From Tritrichomonas foetus (Eukaryota > Parabasalia > Tritrichomonadida > Tritrichomonadidae), in contig MLAK01001074.1 in assembly GCA_001839685.1 (NCBI GenBank), positions 1 through 22,746 on the forward strand: a stretch of DNA of 22,746 nucleotides, written 5' to 3'. The notes beneath the pieces were generated by a model, which was not told where the DNA came from, made no database searches, and worked only from the letters and a program-made list of their open reading frames with translations. Below, one piece after another: positions 7,959 through 16,242 of the stretch. Both the position numbers and the translations under genes were made by a program. The stretch's first letter is position 1. Each line of letters starts with the position of its first letter.

Positions 7959-8249
7959 TTATTTTCTCATTTGTTTCCTCATTTTTAAGAGAGAAGCTTT
8001 CGTTTCGTCAATTAATTCGTCAATCATCGGTTTCATCATTCGCTTGAGGTCGGCGTCCTCACTACTCCTTGGGGCCAAAGCGAACCTTTCGGGATCAGGA
8101 ACTTCGTCCTTTGACTTTTGAATAATATCATCAACAAAGCTGATCGCTTCAGCCGGATATACGTCTATCGGGTCATACAAATTCATGTTCTGTAGTTCTT
8201 CTGTTTTTGGGTTGTATATTCGAAATTTAAGAGTGTTTTCTCCTTCCAT
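7959..8249 (-). CDS. Small acidic protein of unknown function (96 aa)
   Basis: 96 residues from ATG 8249. The first 40 residues look beta-like (NTLKFRIYNPKTEELQNMNL), the middle is acidic (DEVPDPERFALAPRSSEDAD), and the end is an amphipathic helix rich in M/K (SLLKMRKQMRK). There is no signal peptide or membrane segment. It faces the hydrolase gene at 8312 across a 62-base divergent promoter, which argues for a real gene, as does the balanced amino-acid composition. No family is recognised. Confidence 0.65.
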   Translation of the reverse strand: MEGENTLKFRIYNPKTEELQNMNLYDPIDVYPAEAISFVDDIIQKSKDEVPDPERFALAPRSSEDADLKRMMKPMIDELIDETKASLLKMRKQMRK

Positions 8250-8311
8250 ATGTAATTCGACAATTTGGTATAATTGGCCTTTGAATTTGACATTAATTTG
8301 ACCATTTATTC
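8250..8311. promoter_or_regulatory. Compact divergent promoter
   Basis: 62 bases separate the ATGs at 8249 (-) and 8312 (+). No clean TCA-Y-W initiator with a normal leader is seen for either gene; the + gene has TTCATGG right at its start codon. The promoter must nevertheless lie here or just inside the neighbouring gene. Confidence 0.4.
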
Positions 8312-9364
8312 ATGGAAATTATTGATATTCTGAAACAAGCAATTGAAACAATCACTCGCCCTCCAAGAAGAAAATATAATATTAATTCATTGCCTACTAC
8401 TTTAATTTCGGACGACGGACATCAATATAAAAGATATCCTGTTGAAAATTTAATTATTCGTGGTCACCAAATTATTGGCTCTTTATATTCCGAAATATCA
8501 AAAGATATTAAAGAAGGAGGTCCCTGTGTTATTTATTCACATGGAAATGCATCTTCTCAAATTGAAGGATTATTTTTAATTCCTCATTTATGCCATAATG
8601 GAATTACAGTATTTCTATATGATTGTGTAGGTTGTGGTGAAAGTGATGGTGAATATATTACTCTTGGATATAGTGAATCAATTGATCTCCAATTAATAAT
8701 ATCAGAACTTTCATCACGATATAACTTTGACAAGTTCATTTTATGGGGGAGATCAATGGGTGCTGCAATGTCAATCATGTGTTCACATCCAAAAATTGTT
8801 GGTGCTATTGCAGACTCAACTTTTTCTTCTGTTCGTGACATCATTTTTTCTGTCACTGAAAATCAACTCAAAATGCCTAAATTCCTTTCTAAAATTATTG
8901 TTTGGTTTATGAGAATGGTTGTTTTGGATTCTACTGATCTTGATATAAATGATGTATCTCCAATTGATTCTGCACATTTACCAAATAAGCCACCACTCAT
9001 TATTGGACATGCTACAAATGATGATTTCATTCCCTATTCACAGGGTGAGAATGTTTATCATAAATATTCTAATGACGAAGTTACTTTAGTACAACTTAGT
9101 CATGGACATAATGGAAAAAGGAGTACGAAATGGTATAAAACTTGTTTTTCTTTCATTTTTGAGAAATTAAATATTGCTCAATATGATCTTCAAATTAGAC
9201 ACTTCAAAGGAATTCATATGTATGACGATCATTTTGCAAGTGCAATGGATATGATTAATAACGAACGAGTTGGAATTAGTGAGATGAAAACATCGACAAT
9301 TGATCAAGAGCAAAATTCCAACATTATGACCTTTGAGTTTTATCCACTTGACTATCAACCTTAA
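8312..9364 (+). CDS. Alpha/beta-hydrolase (serine peptidase S9/S33-like or Bem46/ABHD-like)
   Basis: 350 residues. YSHGNASS (75-82) is the oxyanion-hole HGN motif. GRSMG (146-150) is the nucleophile elbow with S148. The likely acid is D237 or D238 in ATNDDFIP, and the likely base is H264 or H266 in LSHGHNG. YDCVGCGESDG (103-113) is the usual loop after strand 4. A complete triad is therefore present, and the order fits Bem46/ABHD12/17-type hydrolases, which are often catalogued as unassigned clan SC peptidases in trichomonads. There is no signal peptide; the helix at 189-205 is hydrophobic and may be a lid. About 65 extra C-terminal residues (285-350) are not part of the core. The substrate (lipid, thioester or peptide) is unknown. 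Confidence 0.88.
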   Translation: MEIIDILKQAIETITRPPRRKYNINSLPTTLISDDGHQYKRYPVENLIIRGHQIIGSLYSEISKDIKEGGPCVIYSHGNASSQIEGLFLIPHLCHNGITVFLYDCVGCGESDGEYITLGYSESIDLQLIISELSSRYNFDKFILWGRSMGAAMSIMCSHPKIVGAIADSTFSSVRDIIFSVTENQLKMPKFLSKIIVWFMRMVVLDSTDLDINDVSPIDSAHLPNKPPLIIGHATNDDFIPYSQGENVYHKYSNDEVTLVQLSHGHNGKRSTKWYKTCFSFIFEKLNIAQYDLQIRHFKGIHMYDDHFASAMDMINNERVGISEMKTSTIDQEQNSNIMTFEFYPLDYQP

Positions 9365-9680
9365 AAGCTTGTTTTTACTGATTTTTTGCTTTAAATGAGT
9401 GCATACTTTAAATGAAACCATAATTTTAAATAAAATCATGCTTATAATGAAATCATACCACTGAATTGTCACTCCATGCGCTCATTGGAATGATTCAAAA
9501 TTTATTTAATTGAATTTAAATTAAGATTATTTAATCCGTAATCACAATCAGAAAATATTACTTGCTGAATGAATTCAAATTATTTTTCAAAAGGAAGAAA
9601 GTGAGAAAAAAGTGATTGTAATAATAAAAGTCATAATTATTCGATTGATAATTTATTTATTTATAAAAATGAATATTCAT
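9365..9680. other. Intergenic region between convergent genes
   Basis: 316 AT-rich bases between the stop of the hydrolase and the stop of the minus coiled-coil gene. It contains AT-rich direct similarities (ttaaatgaaacca, taatgaaatcata) but nothing I can call. Confidence 0.6.
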
Positions 9681-11345
9681 TTAAGTATTGGATGAGTTGT
9701 TTCCATCGTTTAATTGTGTGTTTTGTTTATCAATTATTTCGTCTATAAACGCATTTATATCAAAGTGGAGAATTTCCATTTCAAGTGAAGCTTGGCATGT
9801 TTTGATATTTTCTGTCACTGAAGCCTCCATGAACAAAATTTCATTTTGTGTCATTTCTTCAATTTTCCTTGCAAATCCATTCGATCTTTCTGTTGCACTT
9901 CGAATGTGCTGTTTCATTTCGTTTGTTAATTCAATTGATTTTTTCACAAATTCGTGTAATTTTTCTTTTTCAGTGATAAGATTTTCTCGACAACTTCTAA
10001 CATTATTGAGTTTTGCTTGAAGTGATTCTAGTTCTTGTTCAACATTTCGTAAAATTTCGGCTTCTATTGATTGTTCATGAATTAAAATGTTCTGTTGGTT
10101 TTGAAGGTTTATTAAATCTTCACTTGTTTTCGAATGGACTTTTTCTGATCTTGATAACACAATTTGTAAAGTTTCTTTCATTTCTTCAATGACCTTGTTA
10201 TTCATGGATAATAAATAATTCTTTACTTTCGAGCAATGTCCAAAATTTATCTCATTTTTTAAGCTTTCTTCATTTTTTAAACTTCCTTCATTTTCTATAT
10301 CTTCATTTATTTGCAATAAATTAGAAATATTTTGATCATCAGTTGGTATAATTGATGTTATTTGATTCATTTCTGTGATATTTGGTGTTGTGTAAAATTT
10401 TTGACCAGGTGTATTTGATTGTGAACTTTGTTTAGGCGCATTTGAATCTAATTTAAAGAAATTTTGGTTGTTTTTGTTATAAGCTGTTAAATATTCATTA
10501 TTGAAATATTCACATGGTGTTGAAAAAATAGGAGACAGCTTTCCTGTTTTCGTTGTTTTTGTGCTTGTTATTTTTGCCGATTTAGATAATGAATGATCCA
10601 TATTTTGGATTTTTTTGGGGCTTGGTGAAACAAGAGATTTTGTGGAAAGCGAAAGCGATAAAAACAAAGAAGAATTTAAATCAAGCAATGATTTATCTAC
10701 TTGTGAAATGAGAATAACTTTATTCTGTAAATATTTCGATGATCCATACTTTTTAATTGACCTTAAAATAGACAAATTGTCAGCAATATATATCACAACA
10801 TGACGACTGTTATATACATAACTATTGTTTTTTTGTAATAAAAGAATTTTTGGAACAACGTAGGTTTCCAATGATATTTCATCAGCTTGAATAGTTTCTT
10901 CATGTGCTAATTCAATTGTTTGTTCAATTATATCATCAATAATATCAAAACTAAAATCAAATAAATAAAAACAATCATACTTCAAATAATGGATAAGTTT
11001 TTTGAGATCGAATTTTCCATAAACTGCAATTATTAAAGACAACTCAGAAATTTCTGTGAAATTCTCAAACATTTTCTGATAAAACATGAAGTCTGGAGTT
11101 GATGGACTAAATACATGAGTAAATTCATATTTTTGGGATAGTGAAAATGATTCTCCATTGGGATTATGGATTCTGATACTGTGATTTTTGATTTCAACTT
11201 GAGTTGGAAGGTCCATTAGACGAATGTAAGAAAAAAATGGATATGGATTTCCATGTGATTTAGCTGGTTTTAATTTGACTCTGCTTTCCTTACTATTCTC
11301 GATAATTTTGTTACTTACGGTAATATTTTCATTAGTTGATCGCAT
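9681..11345 (-). CDS. Coiled-coil protein with a divergent, P-loop-less kinesin-like head
   Basis: 554 residues. Residues 36-110 resemble the start of a kinesin motor: YIRLMDLPTQV, a short strand RIHNPNGESFSL, then YEFTHVFSPSTPDFMFYQKM, which parallels the kinesin F-D-VF-P-x-T-Q block, then LIIAVYGK where motors have I-AYGQTGSGKT. Here the P-loop is absent (YGKFDLKKL). At 156-170 ISLETYVVPKILLL parallels the SYLEIYNE-DLL strand, and 208-235 KVILISQVD...LSLSLSTKSL parallels the motor's end. Switch I and II are not recognisable. A low-complexity S/T/N-rich linker (236-370) leads to a long coiled coil (about 375-505). By analogy to Vik1-type proteins it could be a nucleotide-free microtubule-binding subunit. 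The kinesin relation is tentative; the coiled coil is clear. Confidence 0.6.
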   Translation of the reverse strand: MRSTNENITVSNKIIENSKESRVKLKPAKSHGNPYPFFSYIRLMDLPTQVEIKNHSIRIHNPNGESFSLSQKYEFTHVFSPSTPDFMFYQKMFENFTEISELSLIIAVYGKFDLKKLIHYLKYDCFYLFDFSFDIIDDIIEQTIELAHEETIQADEISLETYVVPKILLLQKNNSYVYNSRHVVIYIADNLSILRSIKKYGSSKYLQNKVILISQVDKSLLDLNSSLFLSLSLSTKSLVSPSPKKIQNMDHSLSKSAKITSTKTTKTGKLSPIFSTPCEYFNNEYLTAYNKNNQNFFKLDSNAPKQSSQSNTPGQKFYTTPNITEMNQITSIIPTDDQNISNLLQINEDIENEGSLKNEESLKNEINFGHCSKVKNYLLSMNNKVIEEMKETLQIVLSRSEKVHSKTSEDLINLQNQQNILIHEQSIEAEILRNVEQELESLQAKLNNVRSCRENLITEKEKLHEFVKKSIELTNEMKQHIRSATERSNGFARKIEEMTQNEILFMEASVTENIKTCQASLEMEILHFDINAFIDEIIDKQNTQLNDGNNSSNT

Positions 11346-11485
11346 TAAAGTCTAGAACAGGAATAATCGATTTGTTGATGCATCAAAACCATATATTTTT
11401 CATCTAACATTTCATAAAATATTTCATATAGCATTTCATGTAGATCTTCAATTAACTTATCATCTTTGAAGATATTCTCACTTTA

Positions 11486-11935
11486 ATGACTGATGAAAGA
11501 TCCAATTTTTTCCCATTTAAACTCGATTATATAATGGTTTATAAGTATTTTGATGAAAATTCTGCAACCAGTGATGATTATCAAACATTACAACCGGAAC
11601 CAGATGAAAAATTGTTTTTACTCATTCATACAGATAAACATTTTGTTGTCCAAAAGAACTCATCAAAATCAAAATATCCAATTGAAACATATGAATTTGA
11701 TATGACACAATCTATAAATCAAGCAAACAATTCAGATGAACCAGAAGACAAAAAAATTAATTATCAAGTTACGAGAAAAGATAGAGATGTCATACTATGT
11801 CGGAATGTTTTTGATCTCAATAAACAGTTTGTGTTTGGTATAAAAATGAAGTTTTCGCTTGATATATTTGAAAAATGTAATTTGACTCCGACGGTTTTTA
11901 CAAACATCATTCAAGAAATACCAAGGCAAGTTTGA
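11486..11935 (+). CDS. Small unknown protein; probably continues in another frame to 12014
   Basis: 149 residues in the opening frame. An initiator TCACT (11478-11482) gives a 6-nt leader to ATG 11486, which supports the start. The protein is hydrophilic with strand-like stretches (EKLFLLIHTDKHFVVQK, KDRDVILCRNVF) and no recognised domain. Just before the stop at 11933 the next frame becomes protein-like and stays open: FKKYQGKFENEIAIRDL and then a coiled-coil-like LKTLISQLDKEISV ending at TGA 12014. The switch is near the run of five T at about 11896. This looks like a frameshift of one base (sequence error, pseudogene or recoding). Confidence 0.55.
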   Translation: MTDERSNFFPFKLDYIMVYKYFDENSATSDDYQTLQPEPDEKLFLLIHTDKHFVVQKNSSKSKYPIETYEFDMTQSINQANNSDEPEDKKINYQVTRKDRDVILCRNVFDLNKQFVFGIKMKFSLDIFEKCNLTPTVFTNIIQEIPRQV

Positions 11936-12290
11936 AAATGAGATTGCTATTCGTGATTTAAAAATTGACCTCAAAACCCTCATATCACAATTAGATAAGG
12001 AAATTTCCGTGTGATTTTATATCCTTTTTATATTTCACTTTACTTTCTCTCTAAATAGTTCTCACTCGCCAAGAATACCAGAAATTGATTGTAAATTGTA
12101 AGATTTTCATAATCAAAATGCTCACAATAAAAAGGTATTTTAAAGTTGCGAGTAACTTCTTTTTTAAAATTTCATGTAATTGACTTGAATTAAAGAAATT
12201 TCCTATTAAATTGTTTATTTTAATCTTGTGAATTTTTTTTACGTAAAAAGAAGAGTTAAATATATAAACAGTTTATTTATTGAAATATAA

Positions 12291-13043
12291 TTACATTTTT
12301 TTCTTTCTTCTGGTAGGATTTTGTGAACTAACAAATTCCCTCACTTTGGCCATGAGTTTCATAGTTGGTGGATCAGGCTCAAAATTATCTTCATTTCCAA
12401 CATCATCGATCGAAACCCATCTGACAAGTTTAATTTCCAAAGGTGAAGGAGACTGTAAATGTTTCGACATAGGGATATTTTTTACATGAAACATAACAAC
12501 ATCGGATCGTTTTTGTCTGCTGAATGTAAACATGTATTTATCATTGATATATGGACTAACATCAACACCAGTTTCTTCAAGAGTTTCTCGTGCAGCTGTT
12601 GTCATATAAGATTCACCCTCCTCCATTTTTCCTTTTGGAAAAGAGAAAAAGTGAGTATTTACTGTGTGGTGGACAACCAAAACATGAGTCATTTCAGGAT
12701 TGTAGCAAATGCAACCACAGGGAGTCGCCATGTCTCTGAGTTTGAAATGTGCTGATATGAGCGCCTTCACATGTGGCAGATATGGATTGAAACTTGGAAT
12801 CAAAGAAAAAAGCTGTCCAGTCAACTCTTCGAAGAGTTTCTGCTGCAAGACTGTATTATTGTCATGTTTGTATACCGTTAAGTAGTAATATAAAGCATTT
12901 TCTAATAATATTGTAAAATCGTTCGCATCTGAAATCTTGTTGGTTGGAGTATTGAGAAAGAATCTGACAAATATATCTTCTGCTTGTTCTTGTGTTATCC
13001 GGAATTTTTTATCTGCATAATTTTTGCTTCCACGTTTTCGCAT
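12291..13043 (-). CDS. Nudix hydrolase of Dcp2 (mRNA-decapping) type
   Basis: 250 residues. A helical N-terminal region (16-100, EDIFVRFFLNTP...LENALYYYL...) corresponds to the regulatory Box A domain of Dcp2. The Nudix fold follows with FPKGKMEEGE and a perfect Nudix box (G138 to V160: G-x5-E144-x7-R152-E153-x-L-E156-E157-x-G159-V160), keeping the metal-binding glutamates. Dcp2 removes the 7-methylguanosine cap before 5'-3' decay in the cytoplasm. The protein is short, lacking the long C-terminal tail of yeast and animal Dcp2, and ends in a basic NPTRRKKKM. A diphosphoinositol-phosphohydrolase-type Nudix protein is the alternative, since the FPKGK motif is shared, but the N-terminal domain favours Dcp2. 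Confidence 0.78.
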   Translation of the reverse strand: MRKRGSKNYADKKFRITQEQAEDIFVRFFLNTPTNKISDANDFTILLENALYYYLTVYKHDNNTVLQQKLFEELTGQLFSLIPSFNPYLPHVKALISAHFKLRDMATPCGCICYNPEMTHVLVVHHTVNTHFFSFPKGKMEEGESYMTTAARETLEETGVDVSPYINDKYMFTFSRQKRSDVVMFHVKNIPMSKHLQSPSPLEIKLVRWVSIDDVGNEDNFEPDPPTMKLMAKVREFVSSQNPTRRKKKM

Positions 13044-13235
13044 TAAAATACCAAAGTAGTTAATTGGTCAATTTACGTGAAATGAAATTGACTTAGTGAT
13101 AAAGTGATATAGAGAACTTTTTCCGTGTTTATATAGCCTTTCCTTTATCATTATCGATCAAATAATTACAGAAAAAGTTAATTTAGACGGCATTGAAAGT
13201 TTTTGAAAAAAATATTGAGCACGTTTATTTGATAG

Positions 13236-14198
13236 ATGAATTTCACAATTTATGGAATCATTGCAAGCACTTTTTTATATCCTTCTTCATTTATTCATTT
13301 TACTCCGAAATCAGAAACTTTCCACATTAGTTCATCTCGATTTCATAATTTTTTTTCTCCTGTTTTTTATATCAATAGCGAGATTAAGAAACAATCTTTT
13401 TCTTTTTATGATCAACATTTTTTGAATGCTAAAGCTGTAAAAGTTTGTTGCAGAGAGAATAAAATCAATCATTGTACAAAAACTAAAGATTCAAAACTTA
13501 ATCATCAAGATTTGAACACTATATGTATTGATTTTATTAAATGTAGATTCATTAAATGTACATCTAAAGAAAATGGTGGTGCTGTTGATGTATCATTTGG
13601 TAATACAACATTTATCTATTGCGTTTTTGAACACTGTAATTCGCAATTTGGTGGAACAATTTATTCATCTCGCTCAAAATTATTTGTTGTTAATTACACG
13701 ACAATATATGATAGTAGTGCTGAAAGATTTGGTACAATGTATTGTGATTCAAAAAGACGAGAGTTTTCTACAAACATATCAAACACTAATATAACAAAAA
13801 GTGTTGGGACACTTTATATTGCTGGAATTAGAGTTGAAACGACTCGTCCTAATTTCCAATACTTGAAAATCATTAATACTTACTCACCAAGCTTTGGTGC
13901 TATTTGGGATTGGTCTACAAAACCAACAACGGCAATATACTATAAATGTGACTTTGTGAACAATTCTAGCGAAACGCCAGGATCAGCAATTACTTTGTAT
14001 CATTGGTTACATCAATCACAAATATTGCATTGTTCCTTCAGTAGTGGAAAGGGACCAGATCCTTATTATGTTTATCTTTATAGTTCAGAATGTGAAGTAC
14101 TAATTGAAAATTGCAAATTTGATCAACCAAAAAATGTCTCTGTTGGATCTAGATATGTGGGAAACAACATCACTTTTACTGATAACATTTTTTCATAA
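13236..14198 (+). CDS. Pmp-like right-handed beta-helix protein
   Basis: 320 residues. Repeats of the type F-x-x-C-x-F-x-x-C-x-S/N...G-G-A (KCRFIKCTSKENGGA at 102-116, YCVFEHCNSQFGGT at 128-141, YKCDFVNNSSETPGSA at 236-251, HCSFSS at 265-270, ENCKFDQ at 291) match the parallel beta-helix seen in chlamydial polymorphic membrane proteins and in the large Pmp-like families of trichomonads. The first 20 residues are moderately hydrophobic and could be a signal peptide. Many N-glycosylation sequons are present. There is no C-terminal membrane anchor, so it may be secreted or a shortened family member. No adhesin function is proven; surface or secreted localisation is inference. Confidence 0.72.
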   Translation: MNFTIYGIIASTFLYPSSFIHFTPKSETFHISSSRFHNFFSPVFYINSEIKKQSFSFYDQHFLNAKAVKVCCRENKINHCTKTKDSKLNHQDLNTICIDFIKCRFIKCTSKENGGAVDVSFGNTTFIYCVFEHCNSQFGGTIYSSRSKLFVVNYTTIYDSSAERFGTMYCDSKRREFSTNISNTNITKSVGTLYIAGIRVETTRPNFQYLKIINTYSPSFGAIWDWSTKPTTAIYYKCDFVNNSSETPGSAITLYHWLHQSQILHCSFSSGKGPDPYYVYLYSSECEVLIENCKFDQPKNVSVGSRYVGNNITFTDNIFS

Positions 14199-14434
14199 AA
14201 TTGTATTTTGTATCTATAATAAACATTATATAATAAAAGTTTGGAGAACCTGTTTCTTTTATTTTCTCACTGATATTCAAGATTAAATAGCTTCGATTAA
14301 ATTAGCTATTATCTGATTCATGGTAATTTGATTCAAATGATTTTATTTATAATATTTGGATTTGTGGACATATGTAGTAAAAAAATTGGAAATTTGGAAA
14401 AAAATATATGATATTTATGATTGAAAGATACATT

Positions 14435-15160
14435 TTATTCCTCTTTTTCAGATTCATCTGCTATTCCATCAGGGTACTCTTCTTTGAGCTTCCTTGAGAC
14501 GAATTGCTTGATAAGTTTCAGTGTGTAAGGCTGGCAACTGGAAAGATCGATTTCAATATGATCATTAGTATGAGTGTAGTCTACTTCATATGCAACAATT
14601 ATATCAACAACTTTTTCACGATCTTTGTCTGTTTTTAGCCTCATAATATCATCATAAAGGTCTCTCAAGTCAAACTGTTCATCAAGGACATTCATTCCTT
14701 CGAATCCAGTTGCTCTTGGTAATATTTTTGTACTTTTTATTGGTTTATTAAAAAATTCTTTGAATTCTTTTCGGTTATTTGGAACACTATCTCGAAATTG
14801 GAAAAAAGCTTCCTTAAATTGAATGAATTCTTCAAAAGCTGGTAGTTTATCATGCGAGGGGAAACATTTTTCATATTCGTCAGTAATTAATTGAAGAAGT
14901 GTTAAAATCGATAATGATATTTCTGATTCTGAACCGAATGCACGAACTTTTTCGTTGAACTTATCTTTGACATCATCGATAAAATCTTTTGGTGAAAGAT
15001 AAAGATTTTCATCAAGCATATCTCGAATTTTTAAAATAAAATCGGATTCTTCGACTGTTGGAACGACATTCAAAAAGAAATTAATAACTTCAGATCCTAA
15101 TTGAGAAGAAATCACTGTATCGTAAATGAGTGCACATTTTGTTTGGGATATAGAGTCCAT
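14435..15160 (-). CDS. BET-like protein: degenerate bromodomain plus ET (NET) domain
   Basis: 241 residues. The C-terminal part (about 162-228) is an ET/NET domain: LRDLYDDIMRLKTD, EKVVDIIVAYE, then HIEIDLSSCQPYTLKLIKQF, matching the EIEIDxxxLxxxTLRELxxFV signature. The ET domain recruits chromatin and transcription partners. The N-terminal part (9-100) looks like a bromodomain: ILKIRDMLDENLYLSPKDFIDDVKDKF aligns with the STIK-KL-x-Y-x-x-x-EFxxDVxxMF block. The acetyl-lysine-binding asparagine (YN) is replaced by AFG at 74-76, and no WPF shelf is seen. Acid-rich tail (DESEKEE). It is divergent from the 15268 gene across 107 bases. ET call strong, bromodomain call moderate. Confidence 0.72.
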   Translation of the reverse strand: MDSISQTKCALIYDTVISSQLGSEVINFFLNVVPTVEESDFILKIRDMLDENLYLSPKDFIDDVKDKFNEKVRAFGSESEISLSILTLLQLITDEYEKCFPSHDKLPAFEEFIQFKEAFFQFRDSVPNNRKEFKEFFNKPIKSTKILPRATGFEGMNVLDEQFDLRDLYDDIMRLKTDKDREKVVDIIVAYEVDYTHTNDHIEIDLSSCQPYTLKLIKQFVSRKLKEEYPDGIADESEKEE

Positions 15161-15267
15161 CTTTGTCCAAATAATAATGGTCTACGTATAAAAATAATCA
15201 ATTATTTATATGACCATTTATTGATTGAAAATGTTCGTATCTATTTTATATAACATGTCATTCTATA
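15161..15267. promoter_or_regulatory. Divergent promoter between the BET-like and tudor-like genes
   Basis: 107 bases between ATGs. TCATT at 15258-15262 is a good trichomonad initiator, with an 8-nt leader to ATG 15268. For the minus gene no close initiator is evident; a TCATA on the minus strand lies about 55 bases upstream. Confidence 0.5.
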
Positions 15268-15984
15268 ATGATTCCGCCTGATGAACAAGATATTCGAAAA
15301 GAAATTGACTCATTTAATATGAGGAAAATCTACGAATTTAAATACAAACTTAACAACGAATACATCGACTTTCTTCAACGAAAAGGATATGTACATGATA
15401 CCGCCTATAGTCAAATCAACGACGTATTTCAGAATCGACGAGACGGACTTGACAAATGGAAGAAGAACTTCATAAACCAAGCCCAAATGACATTCCAAGG
15501 TGATTTCGATTTGATCAACTTTCAAGAAGAAGCAGCAAATGAAGAAATAACTGAAAGAGGAAAAAGTCTTCTTCGATTTAAAGCCAAACTTATCGAAGAT
15601 ATATTTCCAGAAGAAGCAGAATATTTCCGATCATTGGGATGGAAGTCTCCCATCGATCCAACAGAAAAACCGTTATATCCATATCGGCCAAAAGCAACAG
15701 GGACAGCAAACTATATTAAGGAGCCACTTTTTAAAGAATACGATGAAAAACAATGCCAAGAAGAAGAAACGCCATCGATCGTTTCTGTCTTAAATGAAAT
15801 GACGGATGGAAGTGAAGCAATATATAATGTTCCAGGTGATGTTGCTTTCTATGGAAATATCGTTTCATTTGATGAGGATAAAATAAAATTCAAAATTCGA
15901 GACACCGATGAAGAACTTGTCATTCCACTTTCAGTCTTTGTGGATTCAAACTATCATTTTGATCAGGTTCCAGATATCCAGTAA
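15268..15984 (+). CDS. Helical protein with tudor-like C-terminus, possible Sds3/BRMS1-like chromatin factor
   Basis: 238 residues. The N-terminal half (5-112) is a long, charged alpha-helical region (KYKLNNEYIDFLQRKGYVHDTAY, NRRDGLDKWKKNF, NEEITERGKSLLRFKAKLIEDIF) like the coiled coil of the Sds3/BRMS1 family of Sin3-HDAC complexes. Residues 183-225 (GDVAFYGNIVSFDEDKIKF..DTDEELVIPL) look like a small tudor/SH3 barrel, which Sds3 also carries at its C-terminus. The assignment is from pattern only and is weak; SGF29-like or other tudor proteins are alternatives. The divergent position opposite a BET-like gene fits a chromatin role. The start is fixed by the initiator TCATT. Confidence 0.55.
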   Translation: MIPPDEQDIRKEIDSFNMRKIYEFKYKLNNEYIDFLQRKGYVHDTAYSQINDVFQNRRDGLDKWKKNFINQAQMTFQGDFDLINFQEEAANEEITERGKSLLRFKAKLIEDIFPEEAEYFRSLGWKSPIDPTEKPLYPYRPKATGTANYIKEPLFKEYDEKQCQEEETPSIVSVLNEMTDGSEAIYNVPGDVAFYGNIVSFDEDKIKFKIRDTDEELVIPLSVFVDSNYHFDQVPDIQ

Positions 15985-16242
15985 TTCACCCTTCAACTAT
16001 TTTTTTGTATATTAAATATGTTTTGGATTCATCTTTGTTTCTTATACTTCTTTCTTTTCATTCGATTTTAGATGAGGTTTCTTGTGACAATTAAATTTGT
16101 TTCCAAAAAATATTTTTTTTTTTCAAGAAATGAAAGTAGAATTCATTCATATATGAACATGAAAACTCGGGAAAGTAAAAGCAAAATTCCTAGAGTACCC
16201 ATGATAAAAAGATAGAAATTAAAAACAATAGTTTATATTTAA

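Noticed and set aside
7856..8047. 63-residue plus-strand ORF
   Set aside because: It overlaps the minus-strand gene at 7959-8249, is rich in F/S/K and has no initiator or family features.
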